33,681 bases of DNA from a virus. The notes under the pieces are model-generated. The model was not told the origin of the DNA, did not search any database, and saw only the letters and a program-made list of their open reading frames with translations. How positions within the stretch are numbered: the stretch's first letter is position 1; every line of letters starts with the position of its first letter. The position numbers and the translations under genes are program-made. Location of the stretch: positions 1 through 33,681 of IMG/VR virus record IMGVR_UViG_3300024518_003244. One strand, 5' to 3'. This document shows positions 15,112 to 22,665 of this stretch, piece by piece.

Positions 15112-15141
15112 TTTATGGGCTTAAATGAGAATGATTGTCAA
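15112..15141 (-). promoter_or_regulatory. Second minus-strand promoter inside the control region
   Basis: Minus strand: perfect -35 TTGACA (15141-15136), 18-bp spacer, -10 CATAAA (15117-15112, 4 of 6). The predicted start (near 15105) falls on the AGTGTAACCT boxes at 15073-15109, so box occupancy would be expected to block it. Any transcript would run about 365 nt before the leader gene and could be a primer RNA, a leader or a regulatory RNA. Confidence 0.5.
15126..15140. promoter_or_regulatory. Fur-box-like site over the -35 element
   Basis: TGAGAATGATTGTCA matches the bacterial Fur 7-1-7 consensus (TGATAAT-N-ATTATCA) at 12 of 14 defined positions and is itself an imperfect inverted repeat. 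It overlaps the -35 of the promoter at 15112-15141. It may be a chance match in an AT-leaning region. Confidence 0.35.
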
Positions 15142-15231
15142 TAACCTCTGCCCTTTTGCATATTGGGAAATTACAAAAGGGCAGAGAGTCAAAAAGGCAG
15201 GAATTACAAAAGGGCAGCTATCCGCTAGGGG

Positions 15232-15390
15232 TTAAGCGGCAAAAGTGCCCCTCTGCTTGAGATCACACATGACCCTAATAGCTGTCTCAGACTTGCTTGC
15301 GCTTGGGTTGGCCTTGACAGCCTTGAGATACTCCCTTGCAAATAGTCGAGGGCTGATACCGTTATCCTTGGCGAATTGGGCCAGCTGCAT
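15232..15390 (-). CDS. Small hypothetical protein at the end of the replication operon
   Basis: 52 aa. ATG 15390-15388 overlaps the methyltransferase stop (TAATG), so it is probably translated by coupling. Starts MQLAQFAKDNGISPRLFARE and contains KSETAIRVMCDLKQRG. Helical; the first 25 residues could be a helix-turn-helix-like or nucleic-acid-binding module, but this is not certain. It is the last gene before the repeat region. Confidence 0.6.
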   Translation of the reverse strand: MQLAQFAKDNGISPRLFAREYLKAVKANPSASKSETAIRVMCDLKQRGTFAA

Positions 15391-16025
15391 TAGAACATAC
15401 TCTGCTGCGCTGTCTCGCGCTCAAATCGCTCGCAAGCGGCTTTGTAGTAATCCTCGTCTAGTTCGCAACCTACGAAGTCAAAACCTCCGTAATGGGCAGC
15501 AATGGCGCTTGAGCCTGATCCTAAATGCGTATCTAGGATTCTATCGCCTTCTTTGGCGTAGTTTTTTAGGAGCCAGTCGTAGAGTTTTACGGGTTTTTGA
15601 GTTGGGTGGAACCTCACTTTGTTGTTGGCTAGAGCCTCACCTCTGCTCATATCAAATATACGAAGCGCTTTATTAAAAGAAGTCCATGCCAGCTCCCCAT
15701 CTGCTAACGAAAAATCTCGCTGCATTTTGTTCCACACAATCCATCCCGCGCTATCATGTGGGTTTTTGCTGATAAAGTGGTTTGCTCCCCATATAATCTG
15801 ATTTTTGGAAACTCGGTGAATCTCATTAAAATAATCTACTGTTGGCGCAGACTTGTCCCACCCACCACTATGGTATTGTACCCACCCGTTTTCTTTTTTC
15901 CCTTCATGCGTATCTGCGCCTATCCCATAAGGCGGATCAACAATCGCAAGCTCAAAAGCGTTATCTTCAAGCCCTGCCATATATTCCATGCAGTCGATGT
16001 TTAAAAGTTCGATATTCTTATTCAT
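15390..16025 (-). CDS. DNA adenine/cytosine-N4 methyltransferase (orphan)
   Basis: 211 aa. Transfers a methyl group from SAM to an exocyclic base amine. Catalytic motif IV DPPYG (30-34) comes before SAM motif I DTHLGSGSSA (165-174), with motif X-like FHPTQKPV (139-146) between, the beta-class order. No restriction enzyme is adjacent, so it is an orphan, probably protecting phage DNA or marking the genome. The domain is small and lacks an obvious separate target-recognition domain. Its start overlaps the DUF4406-like stop by 1 bp. Confidence 0.92.
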   Translation of the reverse strand: MNKNIELLNIDCMEYMAGLEDNAFELAIVDPPYGIGADTHEGKKENGWVQYHSGGWDKSAPTVDYFNEIHRVSKNQIIWGANHFISKNPHDSAGWIVWNKMQRDFSLADGELAWTSFNKALRIFDMSRGEALANNKVRFHPTQKPVKLYDWLLKNYAKEGDRILDTHLGSGSSAIAAHYGGFDFVGCELDEDYYKAACERFERETAQQSMF

Positions 16026-16366
16026 TATTCACCAGCCTGCTCAGGCACAAGTAGAATGTCTTTATATACTGGAACTCCCAACCGCTGCGCCTCTTGTATC
16101 TCTGCAAGAGTGCCAGATGATTGCTCGTAACCCTGAACAACGAGAACGGCATCACAACGCCGCATTAGCTCTAGGGTTCCGGCCAGCCAAAACGCATCGT
16201 GTGTGGCGGTTAGATGCTCAAAACCAGATGTGTTGGAGTGAGGTATCACTGGGTAATATCCTTTTTCAACTACAAGCACCCCAGCGGCCCTTGCCGCTTG
16301 AATGTTTAGATCAACTGCCTCTCTTGTTTTTCCTCTGTAACGCCCTGCTATATATATTAGTTTCAT
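16025..16366 (-). CDS. DUF4406 / nucleoside deoxyribosyltransferase-like protein
   Basis: 113 aa. The Rossmann-like start KLIYIAGRYRGKTREAVDLN, then GYYPVIPHSNTSGFEHL, DAFWLAGTLELMRRCDAVLV and a late acidic GTLAEIQEAQ are diagnostic of the DUF4406/nucleoside 2-deoxyribosyltransferase superfamily. In this superfamily such proteins handle modified nucleotides or nucleosides. The late E (in GTLAEI) could be the nucleophile equivalent. Encoded with the methyltransferase and replication protein, it may act on phage DNA precursors; no substrate can be read. Confidence 0.82.
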   Translation of the reverse strand: MKLIYIAGRYRGKTREAVDLNIQAARAAGVLVVEKGYYPVIPHSNTSGFEHLTATHDAFWLAGTLELMRRCDAVLVVQGYEQSSGTLAEIQEAQRLGVPVYKDILLVPEQAGE

Positions 16367-16375
16367 CTTTATGCC

Positions 16376-18664
16376 TTAGTGAGTGAGTGTTAATTTTCTA
16401 GGCGGCACCAGCAACAAATTTTGGCCATTAGAGCGCTTGCCCCTGCCTCCATTATGCTTGCGGATAATTGACGCACCGCTTGTTGTGTCAGACCGAGTTG
16501 GCCGGTCAACACCACAGTCAAGCAAAACCTCAGTGGTGGTTTTCCACTTCCACTCTGCATTTGGGTTTTGCCAGTCAAGCCGGTTGAGAATTCGCTCCTC
16601 GATGGGGTCAGCTGCCATAAACTCCTCATTGGAGTTGTTGAGCATTTCCATTTCTGTATGGTTCAGGTAATGGCTCTCACCGGCCTGCCAAAGTGTCTTG
16701 ATCTCAGCCCACAGCTGCTGCATGTTGATTGAGTGATCATGGTCTATGGCCACTGTTTCAATTGTCCAGTATCGGCGGTTACCAGTTGCGTCTTGTAGGA
16801 ATCCGCGAGGGTTCACAGATCCAAAGAACACAGTACGCCTTGCATAGTGCGATTCTTTTCTTGCATAGGGCCGACGCAACACATCAGAGCTTGATGTCAA
16901 GAATGCCTTGAGCGCAGCCAGATCAGATTTCCTGAAGGTGCTGTCAAGCTCGCCAAGTTCAACCAACCAGAATGAGCAGACCTGCTTGACTGAATCCTTG
17001 TCATCAGGCTTGAGGATCATGCCATCTTTAACTAGGCCCAATTCCGCTGGCACAAGATTTTTAAACCATTGAGTCTTGCCCATATACTGAGCGCCCTGAA
17101 ATACCAGAGCACCACCTGCACTGACACCATTGGGATCAAATCCGGCAATGACTGCAGAGATCATCCAGCGCTTGATGAGGATCTCTTTGAGGTCTTTTCG
17201 CTCTGGGAAATCATCTTCATCTCTGGCCGTGATGGTCTTGTATATGTCAGGCAGGCGGCTCACACCATCCCATGGTTTTGAGTCTATCCATTCTGCCACT
17301 GGGTTGTAGAGGTTTTTGTCTGCGAGATAGCACAGGAACTCTGGCACCTTGTCTGTGCCATATTCAAACCGGCTGCACTCCGACACCAGCCAAGCAAGAC
17401 TGGCATTGGCTTGATTGTCCACGCTAAATGATTGATTAGGGATGATCACTTCTTCCGCTTTGGTGATCACGTTGTATCGGACATGCACCCCCAAGCGCTC
17501 ACAGATCGCCTTGAGGTTCTCAATGTGCTTGAGCGGCTTGCCTTTGCTGTTGGCGTATGGGAGCGGGTCAAAGTGGTTCACAGCTGGGAGGCTTTCCATC
17601 TCTGGGTATTCGTCAACCAGAGCGCCTGTGGATGGTGCAGGGGCAACTTGCCTTGGTTCCGGCTGTGGGTTTGGCTCATGGTTTGGCTCTCTGACAATCC
17701 CAAGAGCCTTGGCTGCAGCCTTCACTGCCTTGCTGACATCGCCGTTGTGCTCGTAGTAGCAGAACAGATCAAAGCTATTGACCGGCGCACCTGACTCAGC
17801 TGAGCAGAGCGGGTCACTGGCATGGTGAATCCATGCTCTGGCGCCATCGGGCAATATGTGAACACCAGCAAGCCCTGTGCCGCTGTGAGGCGATAACCAG
17901 CGCCGCCCCTTCTGTTGGTATCCATACGCCTCAAGAGCTACTGGCAGAGAAACTGTGCTTGTGTACTGGCCAATGACATCTGGGCTGCTGTTATCGGTTG
18001 AGGCTCTCTGCTGTCTGGGGGCGGCTTTTACAGCTATTTCTTTTTCTGACCATGGGCAGCTCATTTGCATTTGAGGCTTTAGTGTTGCCCATCCTTCCCA
18101 GATAGCCAGCAACCAATGAGGCGGCTCTGGCCACTCCTTAATTGATGAGGGTGGCTGTGTCATCCATGCGTAATTTCTCTGCGCCTCTTCATGCCAGCTT
18201 GGTGGTGCAATATCCTGCCTAGCCTTGCCATCTGTTGCGGCTCTTAGCTCAAAAACTGTAAATTGTTTTTTTGCATCTTCCTTTTGCGGCCAGTTTAATT
18301 TTTGATAGTTAAGCTCTACCCCCTCTGGAACTCGGAACAGAACACGATGGCCTTTGTCGCCGCCTTTAATTGTTGGGTATTTTTCCAGCTCCTCAATGGG
18401 GATGCCAAACTCATCTAATATGGTTTTAAAGCTGTCTAGGTGATCAATATCTAGGCTGCACATACCTGAAGGCCCAAGAGCAATGCCCATGTTCCAAGTT
18501 GGGTGCTGCTTGTAGAAAGCCTCCGCTGCAGCTGGATCTGTTATGCAGTTTTCACCCCAATCTTTTGTTCTTGGAAATTTCCGCTTGGGTTCAATGGGCA
18601 CTAGATGAAAGTTGAACTGCTCACAGTATTTGCGAGCGTACCAGTCAATTGTTTTTTTGGTCAT
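16376..18664 (-). CDS. Primase-polymerase fused to VapE/VirE-type ATPase (replication initiator)
   Basis: 762 aa from ATG 18664-18662. AAGGA sits 10 nt upstream of this ATG, whereas an in-frame ATG 21 bp further upstream has no ribosome site. Residues 1-190 are a bifunctional primase/polymerase domain with the metal pair DID in MCSLDIDHLDSF (about 72-74). The middle (about 230-320) looks like a primase C-terminal or DNA-binding region. Residues 385-690 are a VapE/VirE-type P-loop domain with Walker A GAQYMGKT (about 524-531), the following FWLVELGELDS and GNRRYWTIE. It probably opens and primes the origin. It is the key replication protein, as no DNA polymerase gene is seen. Confidence 0.92.
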   Translation of the reverse strand: MTKKTIDWYARKYCEQFNFHLVPIEPKRKFPRTKDWGENCITDPAAAEAFYKQHPTWNMGIALGPSGMCSLDIDHLDSFKTILDEFGIPIEELEKYPTIKGGDKGHRVLFRVPEGVELNYQKLNWPQKEDAKKQFTVFELRAATDGKARQDIAPPSWHEEAQRNYAWMTQPPSSIKEWPEPPHWLLAIWEGWATLKPQMQMSCPWSEKEIAVKAAPRQQRASTDNSSPDVIGQYTSTVSLPVALEAYGYQQKGRRWLSPHSGTGLAGVHILPDGARAWIHHASDPLCSAESGAPVNSFDLFCYYEHNGDVSKAVKAAAKALGIVREPNHEPNPQPEPRQVAPAPSTGALVDEYPEMESLPAVNHFDPLPYANSKGKPLKHIENLKAICERLGVHVRYNVITKAEEVIIPNQSFSVDNQANASLAWLVSECSRFEYGTDKVPEFLCYLADKNLYNPVAEWIDSKPWDGVSRLPDIYKTITARDEDDFPERKDLKEILIKRWMISAVIAGFDPNGVSAGGALVFQGAQYMGKTQWFKNLVPAELGLVKDGMILKPDDKDSVKQVCSFWLVELGELDSTFRKSDLAALKAFLTSSSDVLRRPYARKESHYARRTVFFGSVNPRGFLQDATGNRRYWTIETVAIDHDHSINMQQLWAEIKTLWQAGESHYLNHTEMEMLNNSNEEFMAADPIEERILNRLDWQNPNAEWKWKTTTEVLLDCGVDRPTRSDTTSGASIIRKHNGGRGKRSNGQNLLLVPPRKLTLTH

Positions 18665-18741
18665 TTTTATAGTTTCCTTAGTCATAGGTAGTCAAAAATC
18701 GGGGCGGCAAGCAGTGACTAGCTGCCTTTCGAGTGATCGCT

Positions 18742-19050
18742 CTAGCCGCTGATCAAGTCTAAAGCATCTTGAGGTAATCGCGCAACACCGGCAATGCCGC
18801 CTCTTGCGTTCACATGGTCAATGAATTTCCTCTGCTGGTCACTCAGCCTGCCGGTTCTGGTCTTGACCTCAATGGCCAGAAATTTGCCTTCAGGGGTCAT
18901 GCCAATGATGTCCGAGCTGCCAACGCACAAGCCGAACCGGACCAGCCTGCCATCAGGGTCTTTGAGTGCGCCGGTGTTATTGCGCCAGACTGTGCAGCCC
19001 CTCTCAGTGAGTGCCACCATGATCAATCTCTGAATGTTCAGCTCTTTCAT
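18742..19050 (-). CDS. VRR-NUC domain nuclease
   Basis: 102 aa, a stand-alone virus-type replication-repair nuclease of the PD-(D/E)XK fold. Motifs: GCTVWRNNTGALKDPDGR, GSSDIIGMTPEGKFLAIEVK (the D and E-x-K catalytic residues) and TGRLSDQQRKFIDHVN. Its length is normal for single-domain phage VRR-NUC proteins. Encoded between the helicase and the primase-polymerase, as in many phages, where the three are thought to act at forks or recombination intermediates. Confidence 0.92.
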   Translation of the reverse strand: MKELNIQRLIMVALTERGCTVWRNNTGALKDPDGRLVRFGLCVGSSDIIGMTPEGKFLAIEVKTRTGRLSDQQRKFIDHVNARGGIAGVARLPQDALDLISG

Positions 19051-20519
19051 CAGAATGCCCTTGAGTTGTCAGTGTGTGCGGCCTTAACTCTGGCCATGGC
19101 TGCTTTTGCCTCAACAAAATCAGCTGGGGTTGGCTTGCTGCCTGACCTTGAGGCGAGCGTGATAGCAGCCCATTGCGCTGGCCTCTTCATGTTTCTGCTC
19201 ATCCCAAGCTCAACCAGCTCATCAATTGTTCTGGCCCTGCCCTGTGCGATCCGGCGCTCTCTTCGCAGTGCCTTGGTATCTATCTCAACCAGCTCACCCT
19301 CAACCTCTCTGGGCGCAGAGCTGAACACCTTGATGGGTGCCCCACATTGTGGGCAGGCGCTGTGACCCTTCAGAAAAACCGCATAGCATTGGTCACAGGT
19401 CTGGGTCTTGATGTCGGCCTCTTCATCTTGCTTTTTGCGCTTGCCCTTTTTGCGCGCATCCAGAGACCATGTGCGCTCATCATCTGGCAGGCCAAATCTG
19501 GGCTGTTTCCAATTCTCGCAGTGGTCAAGTATCCAGCAGTGTTGCTTACCAACTTCAACCCTCAAGCCGCGCCCAATGATCTGCAGGTAAACAATCACTG
19601 ACTTGGTTGGCCTGAGCATCTGCACCGCTTCAACCGCGGGAATGTCGAGCCCCTCAATGGCCAGATTGACTGTGCAGAGCACTAGGGTCACGCCACGCCG
19701 GAACCGATCCAGAGCGCCTTCTCTTTGCGCATCGGTCATGGTGCCATCAATGTGCTCAGCAGTGATGCCAGCTGCATTGTATTGTTCGCAGACATGCTTG
19801 CTGTGCTTGACATTAACGCAGAACACCATGCAGCGCTTGCCATTAACGTGCTTTTTATATGCGGCAATGGCATCACCAGTGATAGTTGGCTTGTCCATGC
19901 GCTCAGCCAACTCTTTGTTGTCATAGTCACCGGCAATTGTCTTGATACCGGTCAAGTCGATGCCAGAAACAGGTGGCGCAATGAGTTTATATTCTGACAG
20001 ATAGCCATGGTCAATGAGCCAGCGCATGTCCTTGGTCAGAACCATGTCATTGTAGGTCTCATCCATGCCCCTGCCATCTGTTCGCTCAGGGGTTGCGGTC
20101 AGGCCAATGATGATTGAGTCAGGGCAAGCATCAATGATTTTCTGATAGCTCGCAGAGTTGGATCTGTGCGCCTCATCAATGATGATGATGTCTGGCTTTT
20201 TCCAAGTCTCAACCCGCTTGGCACAAGTCAGCACTGTGCCGATCTGCACCGGCACTTGGGTCTGCGCCTTGCCTGCCATGATCAGGCCATGCTCGACTTT
20301 GCCTTTCCAGAATTCGCGGCTTGTCTGCTTGCACAGCTCGCGCCTGTGAACAATGAACCACACTGACCGGCGCTGCTGAACGGCACCCTGCACCAGCCTC
20401 AGTGCCACTCTGGTCTTACCAAATCCAGTGGCGGCAACCAGCAATGACCGCTTGTGCTTGATCACGGATGCCCTCAAATCAATGATGGCCTCTTCTTGGT
20501 GGTCATATAGTGAGATCAC
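19050..20519 (-). CDS. SF2 DEAD/DEAH helicase with C-terminal zinc ribbon
   Basis: 489 aa from GTG 20519-20517, chosen because it forms a GTGA overlap with the upstream gene and has AGGGA 10 nt before it. Another GTG at 20549 would add 10 residues but lacks a ribosome site. Motifs: Walker A AATGFGKT (29-36), IIIIDEAHR (DEAH at 115-118), TATPER (141-146), and motif VI YLQIIGRGLR. The C-terminal CDQC and CPQC pairs form a zinc ribbon, followed by a basic tail. It resembles the RAD25/UvsW-like phage helicases used in replication restart and recombination. Encoded with VRR-NUC and primase. Confidence 0.93.
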   Translation of the reverse strand: MISLYDHQEEAIIDLRASVIKHKRSLLVAATGFGKTRVALRLVQGAVQQRRSVWFIVHRRELCKQTSREFWKGKVEHGLIMAGKAQTQVPVQIGTVLTCAKRVETWKKPDIIIIDEAHRSNSASYQKIIDACPDSIIIGLTATPERTDGRGMDETYNDMVLTKDMRWLIDHGYLSEYKLIAPPVSGIDLTGIKTIAGDYDNKELAERMDKPTITGDAIAAYKKHVNGKRCMVFCVNVKHSKHVCEQYNAAGITAEHIDGTMTDAQREGALDRFRRGVTLVLCTVNLAIEGLDIPAVEAVQMLRPTKSVIVYLQIIGRGLRVEVGKQHCWILDHCENWKQPRFGLPDDERTWSLDARKKGKRKKQDEEADIKTQTCDQCYAVFLKGHSACPQCGAPIKVFSSAPREVEGELVEIDTKALRRERRIAQGRARTIDELVELGMSRNMKRPAQWAAITLASRSGSKPTPADFVEAKAAMARVKAAHTDNSRAF

Positions 20520-20713
20520 CCTCTCAGCTTCCCTGTGATCAAAAGCCACAACACAAAGAATGGAACCAGCGCAACCATGACCGCGCTGAGTGGATTGTCG
20601 AAAAAATCAACAAGATGGCTGGGCGGTCTGCCTTGATAGAACAGCGCCAGCAAAACAACAAAAATGCAGAACGCATACCAGAGCGCCATGAGGATCAGAA
20701 TATCAATTATCAT
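20516..20713 (-). CDS. Small membrane protein in the early operon
   Basis: 65 aa with two strong hydrophobic segments (residues about 2-25, IIDILILMALWYAFCIFVVL, and 43-60, AVMVALVPFFVLWLLI) and a short polar loop between. It overlaps the regulator gene upstream by 11 bp and the helicase gene by 4 bp. Early expression and membrane location would fit superinfection exclusion, but there is no family signature. Confidence 0.68.
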   Translation of the reverse strand: MIIDILILMALWYAFCIFVVLLALFYQGRPPSHLVDFFDNPLSAVMVALVPFFVLWLLITGKLRG

Positions 20714-20915
20714 TTTTCACCTCATGCCGATCAATTGCAATTTGCAACTTATCCATCAATTCAATGGTTGGGTTCGCCATGCCTGATCTGATGGCTCTCA
20801 GGGTGTTGTACCCAACAGGGCAGTTTTTGCAGAAGGCCATCAGGTTGAGGTCAGGCTGGTTGAGAAATGCGCGCTGCTTTTCTAGCTGCTCGCGTGCTGC
20901 TGACTGTTTGCTCAT
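20703..20915 (-). CDS. Cro-like helix-turn-helix regulator
   Basis: 70 aa. Residues about 24-63 (LMAFCKNCPVGYNTLRAIRS then MANPTIELMDKLQIAID) follow the Cro/CI helix-turn-helix layout: a recognition helix after a turn, then the N-P-T-I-x-x-L-D-K-L third helix. It is too short for a cleavable CI repressor. Second gene of the leftward early operon, so it can act on the divergent promoter region (21164-21247) or on the AGTGTAACCT boxes. It overlaps the Cys-rich protein gene by 4 bp. Confidence 0.7.
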   Translation of the reverse strand: MSKQSAAREQLEKQRAFLNQPDLNLMAFCKNCPVGYNTLRAIRSGMANPTIELMDKLQIAIDRHEVKNDN

Positions 20916-21163
20916 ACCTTGTCATCCTTAGAATAATGCTTATATTCCCATTCTGCTTTGGGTATCACGTTCTCATTTTTTTCAACCTCACCATCATCTC
21001 TGGGGCAGCTGTGCGGTATTCGCCAGAAGGTAACATCAACCCCGCCATCATCAACTGACTCTGAGCTGTGAGGTATAACCATTCCATTTTTCTTGCAGCC
21101 AGCCACCAAGAAATTAGGCACCCGCATGATCTCAAGATGCGGGCAGCTTTTGCATGTTTTCAT
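20912..21163 (-). CDS. Cys-rich protein, first gene of the leftward early operon
   Basis: 83 aa. CKSCPHLEIM at the start, a Cys in VAGCKKNG and HSCPRDD near residue 55 suggest a small zinc-binding fold. The C-terminal part is charged. The ATG is next to the divergent control region. No family recognised; similar small Cys proteins are common in early phage operons. Confidence 0.65.
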   Translation of the reverse strand: MKTCKSCPHLEIMRVPNFLVAGCKKNGMVIPHSSESVDDGGVDVTFWRIPHSCPRDDGEVEKNENVIPKAEWEYKHYSKDDKV

Positions 21164-21247
21164 AACTTATCACCAATATATTGTTGCCAAGATGGTGGCA
21201 ATATACTAGGATGCCAATCTCAATACAACAACACAGGGTGAAATAAA
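21164..21247. promoter_or_regulatory. Divergent early promoter/operator region
   Basis: The 84-bp gap separates leftward and rightward early genes. TTGCCA (21184-21189) and TGGCAA (21196-21201) form a 6-bp inverted repeat, and TGGCA (21196-21200) with TGCCA (21212-21216) another, so three half-sites sit together. A possible rightward promoter is TTGTTG (21181-21186) with TATACT (21202-21207), spacing 15. AGGGTG (21235-21240) serves the exonuclease TTG start. The nearby Cro-like protein is the obvious candidate binder. Confidence 0.6.
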
Positions 21248-22063
21248 TTGATTACAACTGATCTAAATATCGCGGATTACCACAAGCATGACAGCATCAG
21301 CAAGACTGGCCTGACCGCCATGATGCGCAGTGCTGCCCATTACCGTTTTGGTGAAGAGAAAGAGCGCACGCGCCCAATGGTGCTAGGTCAGGCGCTGCAT
21401 GTTGCGGTTCTTGAGCCTGAACTATTTAAGCAAGACTATTTGCTATTACCGGAAGTCAAAGACCGAAGAGCTTCAGCCTATAAAGAAGCAGTGAAAACAC
21501 ATGATGCTGACCTGACATTGATTGGCCATGAGGCAAACTACATTGCCGGAATGCAGGAAAGCATGAGCAACAATCAGACTGTATCTGCTCGATTAAAAGC
21601 AGCAGGGCGCTCTGAGGTTTCCGTGATCACAACTGACCCAGAGACTGGGGTGGCGGTTCGCTGCCGATTTGACCGGCTCAGTGATCTCAATGAGGCAACG
21701 GATCTGAAGAAAACCCAAGATGCTCGCGCTCCAGCGTTCAGCCGATCTGTGGCAAATTACACCTACCATGTGCAGCAGGCTTTTTATTCTGATGTCTGGG
21801 AATGGGAGACCGGCGAGAAGCTCAAGGATTTTCTATTCTGCGCGGTTGAGGAAAAGCTGCCCCACGCTGCCATGCTCTATCAGCTCGATGATGAGGCGGT
21901 TGAATATGGCCGCAAACTCTATCGGGAAGCGCTCAATTATTATGCTGAGTGCTTAAACAAGGACATCTGGCCAGCCTACAGCGAAGAGGTTGAGATGCTC
22001 AGCCTGCCAACATGGGCTGCACCTGACGTTGAAGATAATTTTACTTTTGATGAGGATCAATAA
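21248..22063 (+). CDS. RecE-like PD-(D/E)XK exonuclease
   Basis: 271 aa. 5'-3' exonuclease that makes single-stranded tails for recombination. Features of the exodeoxyribonuclease VIII C-terminal-like family: YHKHDSISKTGLTAMMRSAA, RPMVLGQALHVAVLEP, CRFDRLSDLNEATDLKKTQD (D and D-x-K catalytic residues) and VANYTYHVQQAFYSDVWEW. The start is TTG (21248-21250) with AGGGTG 7 nt upstream; no ATG is usable nearby. First gene of the rightward early operon, followed by the unknown protein and SSB. Confidence 0.92.
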   Translation: MITTDLNIADYHKHDSISKTGLTAMMRSAAHYRFGEEKERTRPMVLGQALHVAVLEPELFKQDYLLLPEVKDRRASAYKEAVKTHDADLTLIGHEANYIAGMQESMSNNQTVSARLKAAGRSEVSVITTDPETGVAVRCRFDRLSDLNEATDLKKTQDARAPAFSRSVANYTYHVQQAFYSDVWEWETGEKLKDFLFCAVEEKLPHAAMLYQLDDEAVEYGRKLYREALNYYAECLNKDIWPAYSEEVEMLSLPTWAAPDVEDNFTFDEDQ

Positions 22064-22065
22064 CC

Positions 22066-22662
22066 ATGAACGATGTCTCAAACCTAAACCCAACAATCGT
22101 TGCCAAGTCAGATCAGCTCAATGCAGATGATCTGATGGGCGGCCCAATCACTGTGACCGTTCAGGCGGTCAAGGCTGGTGATAAAGATCAGCCAATCTCT
22201 ATCCAAATTGATGGCGGTCATCAGCCATTCAAGCCCTGCAAATCTATGCGGCGAGTGCTCATATTTTGCTGGGGTGATGATGGTCGCAAGTGGGCTGGCA
22301 AATCCATGACCTTGTTCAATGATCCAACTGTGACATGGGCTGGCGTAATGGTTGGCGGTATTCGCATCAGTCACATCTCTGACATTGATTCTGACATCAC
22401 CATTGCCCTGACCAAGACTAGAGGCAAGAAACTGCCAACGGTCATCAAGAAACTAGTGATGCAGCAACCTGCACCGGCACCAATTGAGCCGGGAGTAGGT
22501 GGCATGTATCCAGCGGCTCAATTTGAGAAAGCACTGCCAACAATGCAGGGCAGGATCAACACTGGAAAGATGACAGTTGAGCAGGTCATCGAGCAGTGCG
22601 AGAAAACCGGCAAGCTATCTGATGAGCAGAAAGCACAAATTAAACCTAAGCAGGAGTTTTAA
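22066..22662 (+). CDS. Unassigned protein between exonuclease and SSB (candidate recombination partner)
   Basis: 198 aa. The N-terminal 130 residues form a beta-rich domain with conserved-looking aromatic blocks: PFKPCKSMRRVLIFCWGDDG, KSMTLFNDPTVTWAGVMVGG, RISHISDIDSD. A Pro/Ala linker (PAPAPIEP) leads to a C-terminal helical region rich in Lys and Glu (EQVIEQCEKTGKLSDEQKAQ). It is not RecT, Erf, Sak or Red-beta by eye. In RecE-type operons this slot usually holds a single-strand annealing protein, so an OB-like DNA-binding or annealing role is a reasonable inference. Gap to the exonuclease is 2 bp, to SSB 3 bp. Confidence 0.75.
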   Translation: MNDVSNLNPTIVAKSDQLNADDLMGGPITVTVQAVKAGDKDQPISIQIDGGHQPFKPCKSMRRVLIFCWGDDGRKWAGKSMTLFNDPTVTWAGVMVGGIRISHISDIDSDITIALTKTRGKKLPTVIKKLVMQQPAPAPIEPGVGGMYPAAQFEKALPTMQGRINTGKMTVEQVIEQCEKTGKLSDEQKAQIKPKQEF

Positions 22663-22665
22663 ATT

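Larger units (their letters stand above)
14974..15217. repeat. Second repeat family (TGCCCTTTTG) with a 13-bp hairpin
   Basis: TGCCCTTTTGTATATTG at 14974-14990 recurs with one change at 15149-15165. AATTACAAAAGGGCAG occurs twice as a direct repeat (15169-15184 and 15202-15217, 33 bp apart). CTCTGCCCTTTTG (15146-15158) and its exact reverse complement (15174-15186) form a 13-bp stem with a 15-nt loop. A related 7-bp dyad is at 14952-14966. There is no U-tract after the big hairpin, so it is more likely a protein or origin site than an intrinsic terminator. Confidence 0.75.

Noticed and set aside
15146-15186. Intrinsic terminator for the replication operon
   Set aside because: The 13-bp stem is strong but neither strand has a U-tract directly after it; kept as a structured repeat instead.
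14795-15231. CRISPR array or protein-coding region in the repeat-rich gap
   Set aside because: Repeats are 10-17 bp, in both orientations and irregularly spaced, unlike CRISPR; short frames such as 14938-15144 on the plus strand lack a ribosome site and overlap the repeats.
20703-20915. CI-type lysogeny repressor
   Set aside because: Only 70 aa with no LexA-like protease domain, and no integrase is present; a Cro-like regulator is the safer call.
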